A stretch of 64,000 bases of DNA from Aquilaria yunnanensis (taxonomy: Eukaryota; Streptophyta; Magnoliopsida; Malvales; Thymelaeaceae), in assembly GCA_039654915.1 (NCBI GenBank), contig CM077596.1:70495751-70559750 (forward strand), read 5' to 3'. Position numbers and translations under genes: made by a program. Below, in pieces: positions 10,991 to 20,215 of the stretch; position 1 is the first letter of the stretch; every line of letters starts with the position of its first letter. The notes under the pieces were generated by a model, which saw only the letters and a program-made list of their open reading frames with translations, ran no database searches and was not told the DNA's origin.

Positions 10991-11441
10991 ATCTGTACCC
11001 CCAATCGTAACTGTTGATCTCGGCTCGATAGAGAAACAGGAAATCGTGTGACTGGGATAACAGGTGAGGGAGAGGAAAGAAAAAAAAATAATAAAAAATT
11101 TAAAATACAATAAATATTTCTAAAAAGTAAAAAAAAAATTAAAAAGTGAAATTTCTTTAAAAAAATGATTAACTGTTAAAAAAAAGTGATAAAATTTAAA
11201 AAAGTGAGAAATGTTAAAAAATTGGTAAATTTTTTTAAAAAGCTATTAAAAATAAAAAAAGTGATAAATAATTATAAAATGTAATAAATAATTTTTTATT
11301 TGCCTTTTAAAAATATTTGTCAATTGTTTTAACATTTACCACATTTTCTTTATTTTATCGCTTTTTTATACATTTAATCGCTTTTTTTTTTAATTTTATC
11401 GCTTTTTTTAATACTTAATCGCTTTTTCTTACAGTTTATCG

Positions 11442-12158
11442 TTGAAGTTACCTTCGTTGTGACCGGGTCACGTTCAAGGTAACTTAGACGTGACCCGGTC
11501 ACTTTGAAGGTAACCTAAAAATATAACCAGGTCACGTCGAAGGTACCTTCGTTGTGACCAGGTCAATTTGAAGGAAACCTATAAATGTGACCGGGTCACG
11601 TCGAAGGTACCTTCCTTGTGACCGGGTCACATTGAAGGTAACCTAAAAATGTGACCGGGTCACCTTGAAGGTACCTTCATTGTGACCGGGTCACTTTGAA
11701 GATAATCTAAAAATGTGACCGGGTCACCTCGAAAGTACCTTCGATGTGATTGGGTTACTTTGAAGGTAACCTTAAAATGTGACTGGGTCACCTCGAAGGT
11801 ACCTTTGATGTGACCGGGTCACATTGAAGGTAACCTAAAAATGTGACCGGGTCACCTCGAAGGTACCTTCATTGTGACCGGGTCACTTTGAAGATAACCT
11901 AAAAATGTGACCGGGTCATATGGAAGGTACTTTCATTGTGACTGGGTAACTTTGAAGTTACCTTCAATGTGACCCGGTCACATTTTTATATTACCTTCAA
12001 AGTTACCCGGTCACAACGAAGGTACCTTCGATGTGATCCGGTTAGATTTTTAGGATACCTTCAAAGTGACCCGGTCACATCGAAGGTACCTTCGAGATGA
12101 CCTGATTACACTTTTAGGTTACCTTCAATGTGACCCGGTCACAACGAAGGTAACTTCA
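11442..12158. repeat. Left palindromic array of the fold-back element
   Basis: About 22 copies, exact or degenerate, of the near-palindrome GTGACCGGGTCAC, spaced roughly 32 bp apart. They alternate with the perfect palindrome GAAGGTACCTTC and with GAAGGTAACCTAAAAA. Near 11,955 the order of units reverses, so the array is itself an inverted repeat with unequal halves (about 510 and 200 bp). The same array recurs inverted at 14,858-15,577. Confidence 0.95.
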
Positions 12159-12659
12159 GCGATAAAAAGTAAGAAAAAGCGATTAAATGTAAAAAAAAGC
12201 GATAAAATTTTAAAAAAAGACGATTAAATGTATAAAAAACCTATAAAATAAAGAAAATGTGATAAATGTTAAAAAATTTGTAAATATTTTTAAAAGGCAA
12301 ATAAAAACTGAAAAAGTGATAAATAATTTTAAAATGCAATAAATAATTCAAAAAATTGATTAAATAAAAAAATCAATAAAAAAACTTAAAAAAGCAAACA
12401 TTTTTTTAGAAAATAAATTAAATAAATAAAAAGCAATTAAAACTAAAAAAATTGGTTAAATAAAACCCTAAAAAAAGTGATAAAATAATAAAAAAAAAAG
12501 CTATTAAAAATAAGAAAAAGCAATTAAAAATAAAAAAATAGTTTAAAAAAAGTGATTAAGATTAGAATACACATCGATTACTAATTGGGAAAGTGAAATT
12601 TTTTTTTTGAAAAGCGATCAAATATAAAAAAAATAAGAAAAAGCTATAAAAAATTAAGA

Positions 12660-13135
12660 AAAAAGCGTTTGGAAACATAAAAAAGTGATTAAAAATAAAA
12701 AAATGATTAAAATTAAAAAAAGTGAAGAAAATTAGAAACAAAGCGAAATTTGCTTTTTTTGTATTTAATATGTGACTTGAGAAAATTTATTTACTTTTTT
12801 TGTATTTAATCAATTTTTTTATATTTATTTGCTTTTTTTGTATTTAATCAAATATAAAAAAATGTTATTAAATATGAAAAAAAATAAGAAAAAGTGGTAA
12901 AAAATTAAAAAAAAAACGTTTGGGAAAATAAAAAAGCGTTTGAAAACATAAAAAAGCGATAAAATATTTAAAAAAGTGATTAAAAATAAAAAAAATGATT
13001 AAAATTAAAAAAAGTGAATAAAATTAGAAACAAAGCGAAATTTGATTTTTTTTTATTTAATATGTGACTTGATAAAATTTATTTACTTTTTTTGTATTTA
13101 ATCAATTTTTTTATATTTATTTGCTTTTTTTATAT
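12660..13135 (+). repeat. Direct repeat of about 230 bp in the left arm
   Basis: Two AT-rich copies starting near 12,660 and 12,905. They share GCGTTTGGAAACATAAAAAA-type starts, an AGAAACAAAGCGAAATTTG block, and ATATGTGACTTGA followed by CTTTTTTTGTATTTAATCAA. The right arm carries the inverted counterpart around 14,100-14,400. Confidence 0.75.
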
Positions 13136-13457
13136 TGATGGTGTAAATTCTGAAAAGTGAACAATAATGCCATAATGGCTTCTTATAATTTCTAGTATCT
13201 ATAGCCTTGTTATAATCCCTTTTCATTTTTCTAGTCTTTTTTGTTATAATATTTTTTTCTAGTCATGTTGCTAATGGCGTTAATTTTTTTTACTTTTTGG
13301 CTACAATGTTGGTACTTGTTAGTTTTACTTCTTGGTACTTGGTTGATTATTTGAGTAAGTAAACATAACTAAAATTCTAAATATCAATAAATACATGACT
13401 CATCTGTTTTTCTATGATTATTTATCTTTATTTTATATTATAATTTTTTGGGTTTAG

Positions 13458-13812
13458 ATGAAAAATAATAGTTCCCATGCCACTAACAACCAAAGTCAAA
13501 ATGATTGGGGAAGAGGTAAGGCATAATAGGAAAGACGTAATGTGATGATATTTTATAAGATATGCAAAAAATAACTTGGTGATGGTAATAAATATGGTGG
13601 AAGCTTGAAGAAGTTTTCATGGAATACTATAGCAACAAAATTCATAAGTCAGACAGGACTTAATTACTCAGGTGATCAATTGAAGAGTAAATAGCATGCA
13701 CTGAAAAAAGATTAGACGAATTGAAAGACATTAAAAAGGCGTGCTACAGGCTTGGGGTGAAATGCACACAAAAAGACAATTGATGCATCTGATGATTAGT
13801 AGGATAGACAAT
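13458..13812 (+). pseudogene. Captured, decayed Myb/SANT-like domain exon
   Basis: Read in one frame from an ATG at 13,458, the sequence gives GDGNKYGGSLKKFSWNTIAT, then KFISQTGLNYSGDQLKSK, then HALKKD, then TLKRRATGLG, then NAHKKTIDASDD. This follows the plant Myb/SANT-like domain (Myb_DNA-bind_3, as in L10-interacting MYB proteins), whose members have G-LKK-W-F---TG--Y---QLKNKWD-LKKDW--W, then GLGWD, then K-TIDA-DEWW. Stops stand exactly where the family has tryptophan: 13,692, 13,713, 13,722, 13,758, 13,797 and 13,800. Earlier stops near 13,525 also interrupt it. It lies in the spacer between the fold-back arms and is best read as a host or Harbinger-derived exon captured by the element. 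Confidence 0.8.
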
Positions 13813-14857
13813 TGATGCAACTTTACAAAGACATTACTATCATTTTTTGTTCTTTGACATTAATTAATAAAGTCTTAATACACAAGTTAATCCCGAGATA
13901 GCCAAGTTTAGAAAAGTGATAAAATTTAAAAAAGTGATAAATGTTAAAAAATTGGTAAATATTTTTAAAAAGCTATTAAAAACCGAAAAGTGATAAATAA
14001 TTCTAAAATGTAATAAATAATTTAAAAAATGATTAAATAAAAAAATAGATAAAAATTAAAATATTGAAATATTTTTTAAAAAAAGCGATTAAACTAAAAA
14101 AAGCAAATAAATATAAAAAAATTAATTAAATACAAAAAAAAGTAAATAAATTTTCTCAAGTCACATATTAAATATAAAAAAAACAAATTTCGCTTTTTTT
14201 CTAATTTTATTCACTTTTTTTAATTTTAATCATTTTTTTAATTTTAATCATTTTTTTTATTTTTTAATCACTTTTTTTTAATGTTTTATCACTTTTTTTT
14301 TTGTTTCCAAACGCTTTTTCATTTTCTCAAACGCTTTTTTTAAAATTTTTTATCGCTTTTTTTATTTTTTTCATATTTAATAACATTTTTTTATATTTGA
14401 TCGCTTTTCAAAAAAAAAATTTTCACTTTCCCAATTAGTAATCACTGTGTATTCTAATCTTAATCACTTTTTTTAAAACTATTTTTTTATTTTTAATTGC
14501 TTTTTCTTATTTTTAATAGCTTTTTTTATTATTTTATCACTTTTTTAGGGTTTTATTTAACCAATTTTTTTAGTTTTAATTGCTTTTTATTTATTTAATT
14601 GATTTTCTAAAAAAATGTTTGCTTTTTTAAGTTTTTTTTATTGCTTTTTTTATTTAATCAATTTTTTGAATTATTTATTACATTTTAAAATTATTTATCA
14701 CTTTTTCAGTTTTTATTTGCCTTTTAAAAATATTTACCAATTTTTTAACATTTATCACATTTTCTTTATTTTATAGCTTTTTTATACATTTAATCGCCTT
14801 TTTTTAAAATTTTATCACTTTTTTTTACATTTAATCGCTTTTTCTTACTTTTTATCG

Positions 14858-15577
14858 CTGAAGTTACCTTCGTTGTGACCGGGTCACATTGAAGGTAACC
14901 TAAAAGTGTGACCGGGTCACCTCAAAGGTACCTTCATTGTTACCGGGTCACTTTGAAGGTATCCTAAAAATGTGACCGGGTCACATGGAAAGTACCTTCG
15001 TTGTGACCGGGTAACTTTGAAGGTAACCTTCCATGTGACCCGGTCACATTTTTAGGTTATCTTCAAAGTGACCCGGTCACAATGAAGGTACCTTTGAGGT
15101 GACCTGGTCACATTTTTATGTTACCTTCAATGTGACCCGGTCACAATGAAGTTACCTTCGAGGTGACCCGGTCACATTTTAAGGTTACCTTCAAAGTGAC
15201 CCGGTCACATCGAAGGTACTTTTGAGGTGACCCGGTCACATTTGTTTATTATCTTCAAAGTGACCCGGTCACAATGAAGGTACCTTCAAGGTGACCCGGT
15301 CACATTTTTAGGTTACCTTCGACGTGACCCGGTCACAAGGAAGGTACCTTCGACGTGACCCGGTCACATTTATAGGTTTCCTTCAAACTGACCTGGTCAC
15401 AAGGAAGGTACCTTCGACGTGACCCGGTCACATTTATAGGTTTCCTTCAAACTGACCTGGTCACAACGAAGGTACCTTCGACATAACCTGGTTATATTTT
15501 TCGGTTACCTTCAAAGTGACCGGGTCACGTCTAAGTTACCTTGAACGTGACCCGGTCACAACGAAGGTAACTTCAAC
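14858..15577. repeat. Right palindromic array of the fold-back element
   Basis: Inverted counterpart of the array at 11,442-12,158, with the same GTGACCGGGTCAC and GAAGGTACCTTC units. Its internal orientation switch lies near 15,030, with the short half on the left, as expected for a mirror copy. Confidence 0.95.
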
Positions 15578-16594
15578 GATAAACTGTAAGAAAAAGCAAT
15601 TAAGTATAAAAAAAAAGCGATAAAATTAAAAAAAAAAGCAATTAAATGTATAAAAAAGCGATAAAATAAAGAAAATGTGATAAATGTTAAAAAAATTGAC
15701 AAATATTTTAAAAGGCAAATAAAAAATTATTTATTACATTTTATAATTATTTATCATTTTTTTTATTTTTAATAGTTTTTTAAAAAAATTTACCAATTTT
15801 TTAACATTTCTCACTTTTTTAAATTTTATCACTTTTTTTTAACAGTTAATCATTTTTTTAAAGAAATTTCACTTTTTTAATTTTTTTTTTACTTTTCAGA
15901 AATATTTATTGTATTTTAAAATTTTTTATCACTTGTTTTCTTTCCTCTCCCTCACTTGTTATCCCAGTCACACGGTTTCCCGTTTCTCTACCCAGCTGAG
16001 ATCAACGGTTACGATTGGGGGGGCATAGTTACCCCGTTTTTGGGGGTGGGTATTGTAGAATCTTCCGATGGAACAGCTAAAAACTAGTGAAAATTTTGGG
16101 GAATGGTTATGATTAGTTGAGGGTGATTCTAGAGTTGAGGAGTAATAAAGGAACCCCTGTGTTCACATTATTATTGGATGAAACATTTATTAAAAAGATA
16201 AAATACATTAAAGCCCATTATTAATTATGCAATTTAAAAATAAGTACTTAACTTTAAAACTTTTTCAATTTTATATTATACTATTTAACTACTACTAATA
16301 AAAAATATTAAATTTTGGGGGCGATACCCCCTCTCCCTCCCTCAATAGCTATGTCCTTTGTTAGCAGCAGCTAACATCTATATATATACTATAAAGGGCG
16401 TGGGAAGGGAGGAGGGGGTACCACACCTGTGCAAAAAAATGGGTGAATTCCATCAAAAGCTATCCAAATCTCTTCCTTTTTACGCTTAAACCCTCCATTT
16501 CACATTCCAACCAAATAAGACGCCATAAGTAATTTTTATGTGGCAGGTTATCTTTTTTTTTTTTCAAGTTTTTTTTGTAATGGGAATGAGCCAA

Positions 16595-16596
<2 letters not shown>

Positions 16597-16634
<38 letters not shown>

Positions 16635-16701
16635 TCATAATACAATGTAAATTAAAAAAAGGTTATTTTTTTAGCTTTCTTTTTGTAATGAAAACAGATC
16701 A

Positions 16702-16732
<31 letters not shown>

Positions 16733-16733
16733 T
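16597..16733 (+). repeat. Duplicated segment with two (TTA)n microsatellites
   Basis: Two TTA/ATT runs (16,597-16,634 and 16,703-16,733) lie in two related flanks. Both copies are preceded by TTTTGTAATG and followed by ATAAT-CA-TGTAAATT, so a segment of about 100 bp was duplicated together with the repeat. Tyrosine- or isoleucine-rich reading frames here are artefacts. Confidence 0.85.
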
Positions 16734-17393
16734 TATAATGCATTGTAAATTGCAAAATAACTATATAAATGCATTATGAAATATTATGTATGTTTCAACA
16801 TTATGTACGTACATGTACTGTAAGGCTATTTTGTGATATACAACCTAACAGAACATAAATACATGCAGCAGAGTGTGTAAGGTATGTTCTAGTTAGACCT
16901 AATTTTCCTATTTTTAGTTATAGTAATAGGTCGCGTGGAAGAAATATATTATATGTGTTGTCTCAAAAAAAAAGTGAAGAGTTTTCAGGTGAGATACTGA
17001 ACAACTGAACGTGGTAGTGAGACATAAAAAATGATGGGTTTAAAACCTTGTAAAACGATTTAAGACGCACCTAAAACAGGTAAAAGTAATGAGCTGCAAA
17101 GTACTGCTTCGCGCCTACAGTACATGGAAAGGAGAAGAAAGATGCAATTTAAGTATAAAGAAGCCTTCTTGAAGAAAGTAATGGATGTTATTGTTAGGTT
17201 AATTTGGTAAGTAAAAAAAATCAGCTCGGTGTTTCAAAACGTATTTATAAAGAGAAAAAAAATTATGATTTAAACTATCAATTAAGTATCAAAACATTAT
17301 TAATCATGTTAAATTAAATTTCAAACTTGAGAAGTCAATTGTATAGAATGATAAAATAAGTTTGGTAATAATATGGCACATTTAATTTATTAC

Positions 17394-17578
17394 TCCCTGT
17401 CCCCAGTTTTTTGGACTATTTCAATTTTCTAACTTAAATTTGATTTAAATTTGTTTATAAAATAATATTTGCTGCAAGATTCTTAAAAAAAATTTAAAAA
17501 CTATAGTTTTTAAACCTTTTAGCAAATATTAATATTAATAAATTTAAATTAAACTTAAGTTAAAAAGCTAAAGTGATA
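17394..17578. mobile_element. Stowaway-like MITE remnant
   Basis: Starts with TACTCCCTGTCCCC and continues like the outer MITE at 6053-6524 (CTAACTTAAATTTGATTTAA, then AAATTTAAATTAAACTTAAG on the other side). The right terminal repeat is lost or strongly diverged. Confidence 0.5.
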
Positions 17579-17671
17579 TAAATAATATGATTCAAATTTA
17601 TACTATCAAGTTAAAAGTAAGCATAAGGGACATGATTTTCAAGGTGGTGCCAATCAATATATATCTATATA

Positions 17672-17906
17672 TTACTTCCGTCCCACAAAACTTATCCTTT
17701 ATAATATTCACAGCAATTAATTCATAATTTTCTATCTTTCAAAATTTCTTATACAAATTTAAACCTTTTATATAAAAATAGTACATTGACGCTGTAATTT
17801 ATAAATATATTTTTTAAAAAAATTTATAATACAAATTAATATCAATATATTTAAGTCAACTTTAGTCAAAAAAGTTAAAAAGTCAACCTTTGTGAAATGA
17901 TAGGAG
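17672..17906. mobile_element. Stowaway-type MITE
   Basis: The left end TTACTTCCGTCCCACAAAA and the reversed right end CTCCTATCATTTCACAAAG correspond, with TA on both sides. The non-coding AT-rich interior includes pairs such as GTTGACTTTT/AAAAGTCAAC. Confidence 0.65.
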
Positions 17907-17999
17907 TATATTATATTAACTAAAACATTAAGGGTGATGTGATGTTATGAAAAGTGCTGCCCCTGTTATATTATTATTATTATTATTATTATTATTTTG

Positions 18000-18920
18000 T
18001 AGAAAAGGATAAATTATAAAATTGATCATCTATTTATTTGCAGTGATATCTTCATGCTTCTGGTCATCAAACTTTCAAAATAGTTATTTTACCACTTCAT
18101 CTTAAGCTTTTGATTATTTGTGTTTTAGGTCCCAACTTTCATTAATGACCCTTAAGACTTTGATTTTTCTTCAAAAGCCATATTCACCACATTAATCTTA
18201 TATTATCTATTTTCTATTTATCAAATTTATTACCAGCACCTTTCAATTATTTAAATTTTGTAGATCTTTAGGATTGATCATACTTATTTTTAAACTCATA
18301 ATTTTTTTTAGTATTTTTTTCCTATAAATATAATAGGTATAAAAAATTGTGTCTTTATCTCTCATCTTACAATAACATGTGGGTCGCAACCTAGTTTATA
18401 CTAAAACACAATAGGATGAGTATTTGATGACACATTAGCTTCTCACTTTGTGGAAAATGCCGGTTTTTATCGTTAGGGTTTTGGCTTTCTTTTGTTTTGG
18501 TTACTGATGTTGTACATGTGGTAGGTTTGTCGTAGAAGGATTTATGACTATGTGTGACATACGTTTTGCTCCCTTGGGTTAAAAGTTTAATCTATGATTT
18601 TTTTTTTCTACTGTTTTAAAATATTTATTCTCACTCCTATGTTTAGATAAGATATATACATTAATTTTCTGGTAGTTTTAAAATGGTTGGTTATGTTAAG
18701 ATAGGATTTTTAATATGGTATTAGGTGTTAAGGGTATAGTTTGGAGTCAATAGCAAAGCTATCTTTTGATTATTGGGGTAATTTCACTACTAAGCCTTCA
18801 TAAAAGATTTTGGTTGTAGTTTGGTTACCCAATGTTCCAATGTTGAGAGGAAGCTTGACGCCAACAGAATTGTATCATTAGAGAGGGAAGTTATTTCATG
18901 ATTACTTCTCAAATATCATA
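18000..18920. other. Gene-free stretch before the CACTA element
   Basis: AT-rich DNA with no supported gene. A (TTA)n run is at 17,969-17,996. Confidence 0.4.
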
Positions 18921-18944
18921 ATAACACTACAAGAATGAGGATTA

Positions 18945-19290
18945 TTTTCTACGGAAATTTGCTACGGAAAAAAGCATAGGAAAATAATTCGCAGGAAAAC
19001 CGTCGGACAAAATATTATCTCCGACGGTTTTCATTCAATAAATTTCTGACACAAAAAAGCGTAGGATAAATGTCAGCGAAAAATGGCGGGAATTAATGGC
19101 GCTAAGTTGTCCGACGGTTTTGAGGCGTTTCTGTAGGAAAAGCGTCGGACACGCTGTCCGACGCTTTTCCTGCATTTACTTTTCCTATGTTTTTAAGACA
19201 TAAAAAGCGTGAGTGTCTTAAAAATGTAGGAAATTTAATCCTACAATTTTCCGACAGTTTATTTTTTCCTACATTTTTTTGACGTTAGTT
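18945..19290. repeat. Left subterminal repeats of the CACTA element
   Basis: Repeated CCGACGGTTTT/AAAACCGTCGG and GCGTAGGAAAA motifs in both orientations. In En/Spm, subterminal motifs of this kind are the binding sites of TnpA. Confidence 0.85.
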
Positions 19291-19364
19291 ACTACAACTT
19301 TCCTACATTAATCTTGCACTTTAACTTTCATATATAATACCTACGATATTACTACAGAATTTGG

Positions 19365-19374
19365 CTATAAATAC
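19365..19374 (+). promoter_or_regulatory. Probable TATA box of the tnpD transcript
   Basis: CTATAAATAC follows the left subterminal block and precedes a pyrimidine- and CAA-rich leader. A good splice donor (GAG then GTATTT) at 19,464 suggests that the leader contains an intron. Confidence 0.6.
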
Positions 19375-19500
19375 TCTCCCACTTCTCTTCTCCAACTCGC
19401 CCCAGCAACAATTGGTACATCAAATTTCACTTCCGCTTCAACATCTTCTTCAGCTCAATAGAGGTATTTATAAGTAATTTATAGATTAGTTATTTTTCTG

Positions 19501-19640
19501 TTAATTATTTATTTGTTATAAGATATGCTTATGTTGTTTTAGGTAGCTGACTTTAGATGTTAGTGATTTAAATGGTAATTATTTATTTTTTATGAGATAT
19601 ACTTATGTTGTTTTAGGTAGATGACTTATCACATCATGTA
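19501..19640 (+). repeat. Tandem duplication of about 75 bp carrying splice-acceptor-like sites
   Basis: Two copies of TTAATTATTTATTT..GATAT(G/A)CTTATGTTG.. followed by GTTTTAGGTAG, starting near 19,501 and 19,575. Each holds a TTTTAG acceptor-like site, so the tnpD leader intron may end in either copy. Confidence 0.7.
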
Positions 19641-19800
19641 GTTGCATAATATAAGTGTTTATTTATTATACCTTAGATTCTCCATCCATGATTGTGTTGA
19701 TGACAAATATAATATTGGTCCAATTTAGATTGTTGGCAAACAAAATGTATTGGATTAAGTTATATTTCGAATTAACATAATCATGGATTGTCCAAGTTGG

Positions 19801-20036
19801 ACAGTTGAAACTTGTATAAGCAGTATTTCAGTTAATGTGTTCCTGCTGTAGTAGCAATATGTGAAATTTGGTATAGTATTTCCCAAATTGTTCCCGTCAT
19901 GTGTTTCTCAATAAGTTGATATTATTGAGAAACACTGTAAACGGGAACTGAAGGGAAATCCTGCCAAAATTTACATAAAATGCTACTAACATGGAACAGT
20001 TAAAATGGTTTACTGCTTATACAACTTTCAATGAAG
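19801..20036. repeat. Long near-perfect hairpin in the tnpD leader
   Basis: Two arms of about 115 bp (19,801-19,914 and 19,921-20,036) are inverted and complementary with few gaps. The stem next to the loop is GTGTTTCTCAATA against TATTGAGAAACAC, continued outward by GTTCCCGT/ACGGGAAC, ATTTCCC/GGGAAAT and CTTGTATAAGCAGTA/TACTGCTTATACAACT. The loop is only a few nucleotides. It lies between the tnpD promoter and its ATG, so it would be transcribed. It could be a small-RNA-producing hairpin, a MITE inserted in the CACTA leader, or a structured leader. I see no terminal duplication that would prove a MITE. Confidence 0.8.
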
Positions 20037-20215
20037 TAGGGCCCTTACCTTAATGGAGTAGTTAGGTAGTTCAGTTATAGAAGGTTGACATGTATGCATA
20101 ACATATATAAGTAATTCATTTACAGTTTCATTATATTTATATTATATGAAATGTAATAAATATATTATGTATTTATGTTGAGGGTTTTTATTGTCTATTT
20201 TACAACGGAAACAAA

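Larger units (their letters stand above)
7419..10997 (+). mobile_element. Complete hAT element with intact transposase
   Basis: Ends are TAGAGATGTTCA on the left and, reversed, TACAGATGTTCA on the right, flanked by an exact 8-bp duplication CCCCCAAT (7411-7418, 10,998-11,005). The right arm of the surrounding fold-back element still shows the uninterrupted sequence, with CCCCCAAT followed directly by CGTAAC near 16,010, which confirms the insertion boundaries. GC-rich subterminal repeats occupy both ends. One uninterrupted transposase frame lies at 8054-10,225 with a TATA box upstream. Nothing visible prevents it from being autonomous. Confidence 0.95.
7367..16066. mobile_element. Large fold-back (Mutator-like) element with nested palindromic arrays
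   Basis: Both ends read GGAAGATTCTACAATACCCA inward, and an exact 10-bp duplication GATGGAACAG flanks it (7357-7366 and 16067-16076). The terminal repeats extend for kilobases: the block with GTAACCATGCCCC, the block ending in GGTGAGGGAGAGGAAAG, AT-rich stretches and the repeat array at 11,442-12,158 all recur inverted on the right side, down to about 14,450. Between the arms lies a spacer with a decayed Myb/SANT-like exon (13,458-13,812). The length is 8,700 bp including a 3,579-bp hAT insertion, so about 5.1 kb originally. The duplication length fits Mutator-like elements, but no MURA transposase is present. It must be non-autonomous, and assignment to the superfamily is inference. Confidence 0.85.
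6777..16359. mobile_element. Decayed ZMYM1/TTF-type hAT, split by later insertions
   Basis: The left end TAGAGATGTAGCTAAAAATT and the reversed right end AAAGGACATAGCTATTGAG share the GTAGCTA/CATAGCTA..TTGAG core. Next to them are near-matching 8-bp sequences, GTCAGCAG (6769-6776) and GTTAGCAG (16360-16367), consistent with a hAT duplication with one change. The left portion carries a minus-strand relic of a hAT C-terminal domain (6946-7197). The 8.7-kb fold-back element at 7367-16066 sits inside, so only about 0.9 kb of the original element remains. The ends are diverged and the boundaries are my best reading. Confidence 0.45.

Noticed and set aside
11442..15577. CRISPR-like regular arrays
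   Set aside because: The genome is a plant nucleus. Spacers are themselves repeats, units are palindromic and the arrays are mirrored in a transposon.
16460..16738. Tyrosine- and isoleucine-run proteins
   Set aside because: They are translations of (TTA)n microsatellites.
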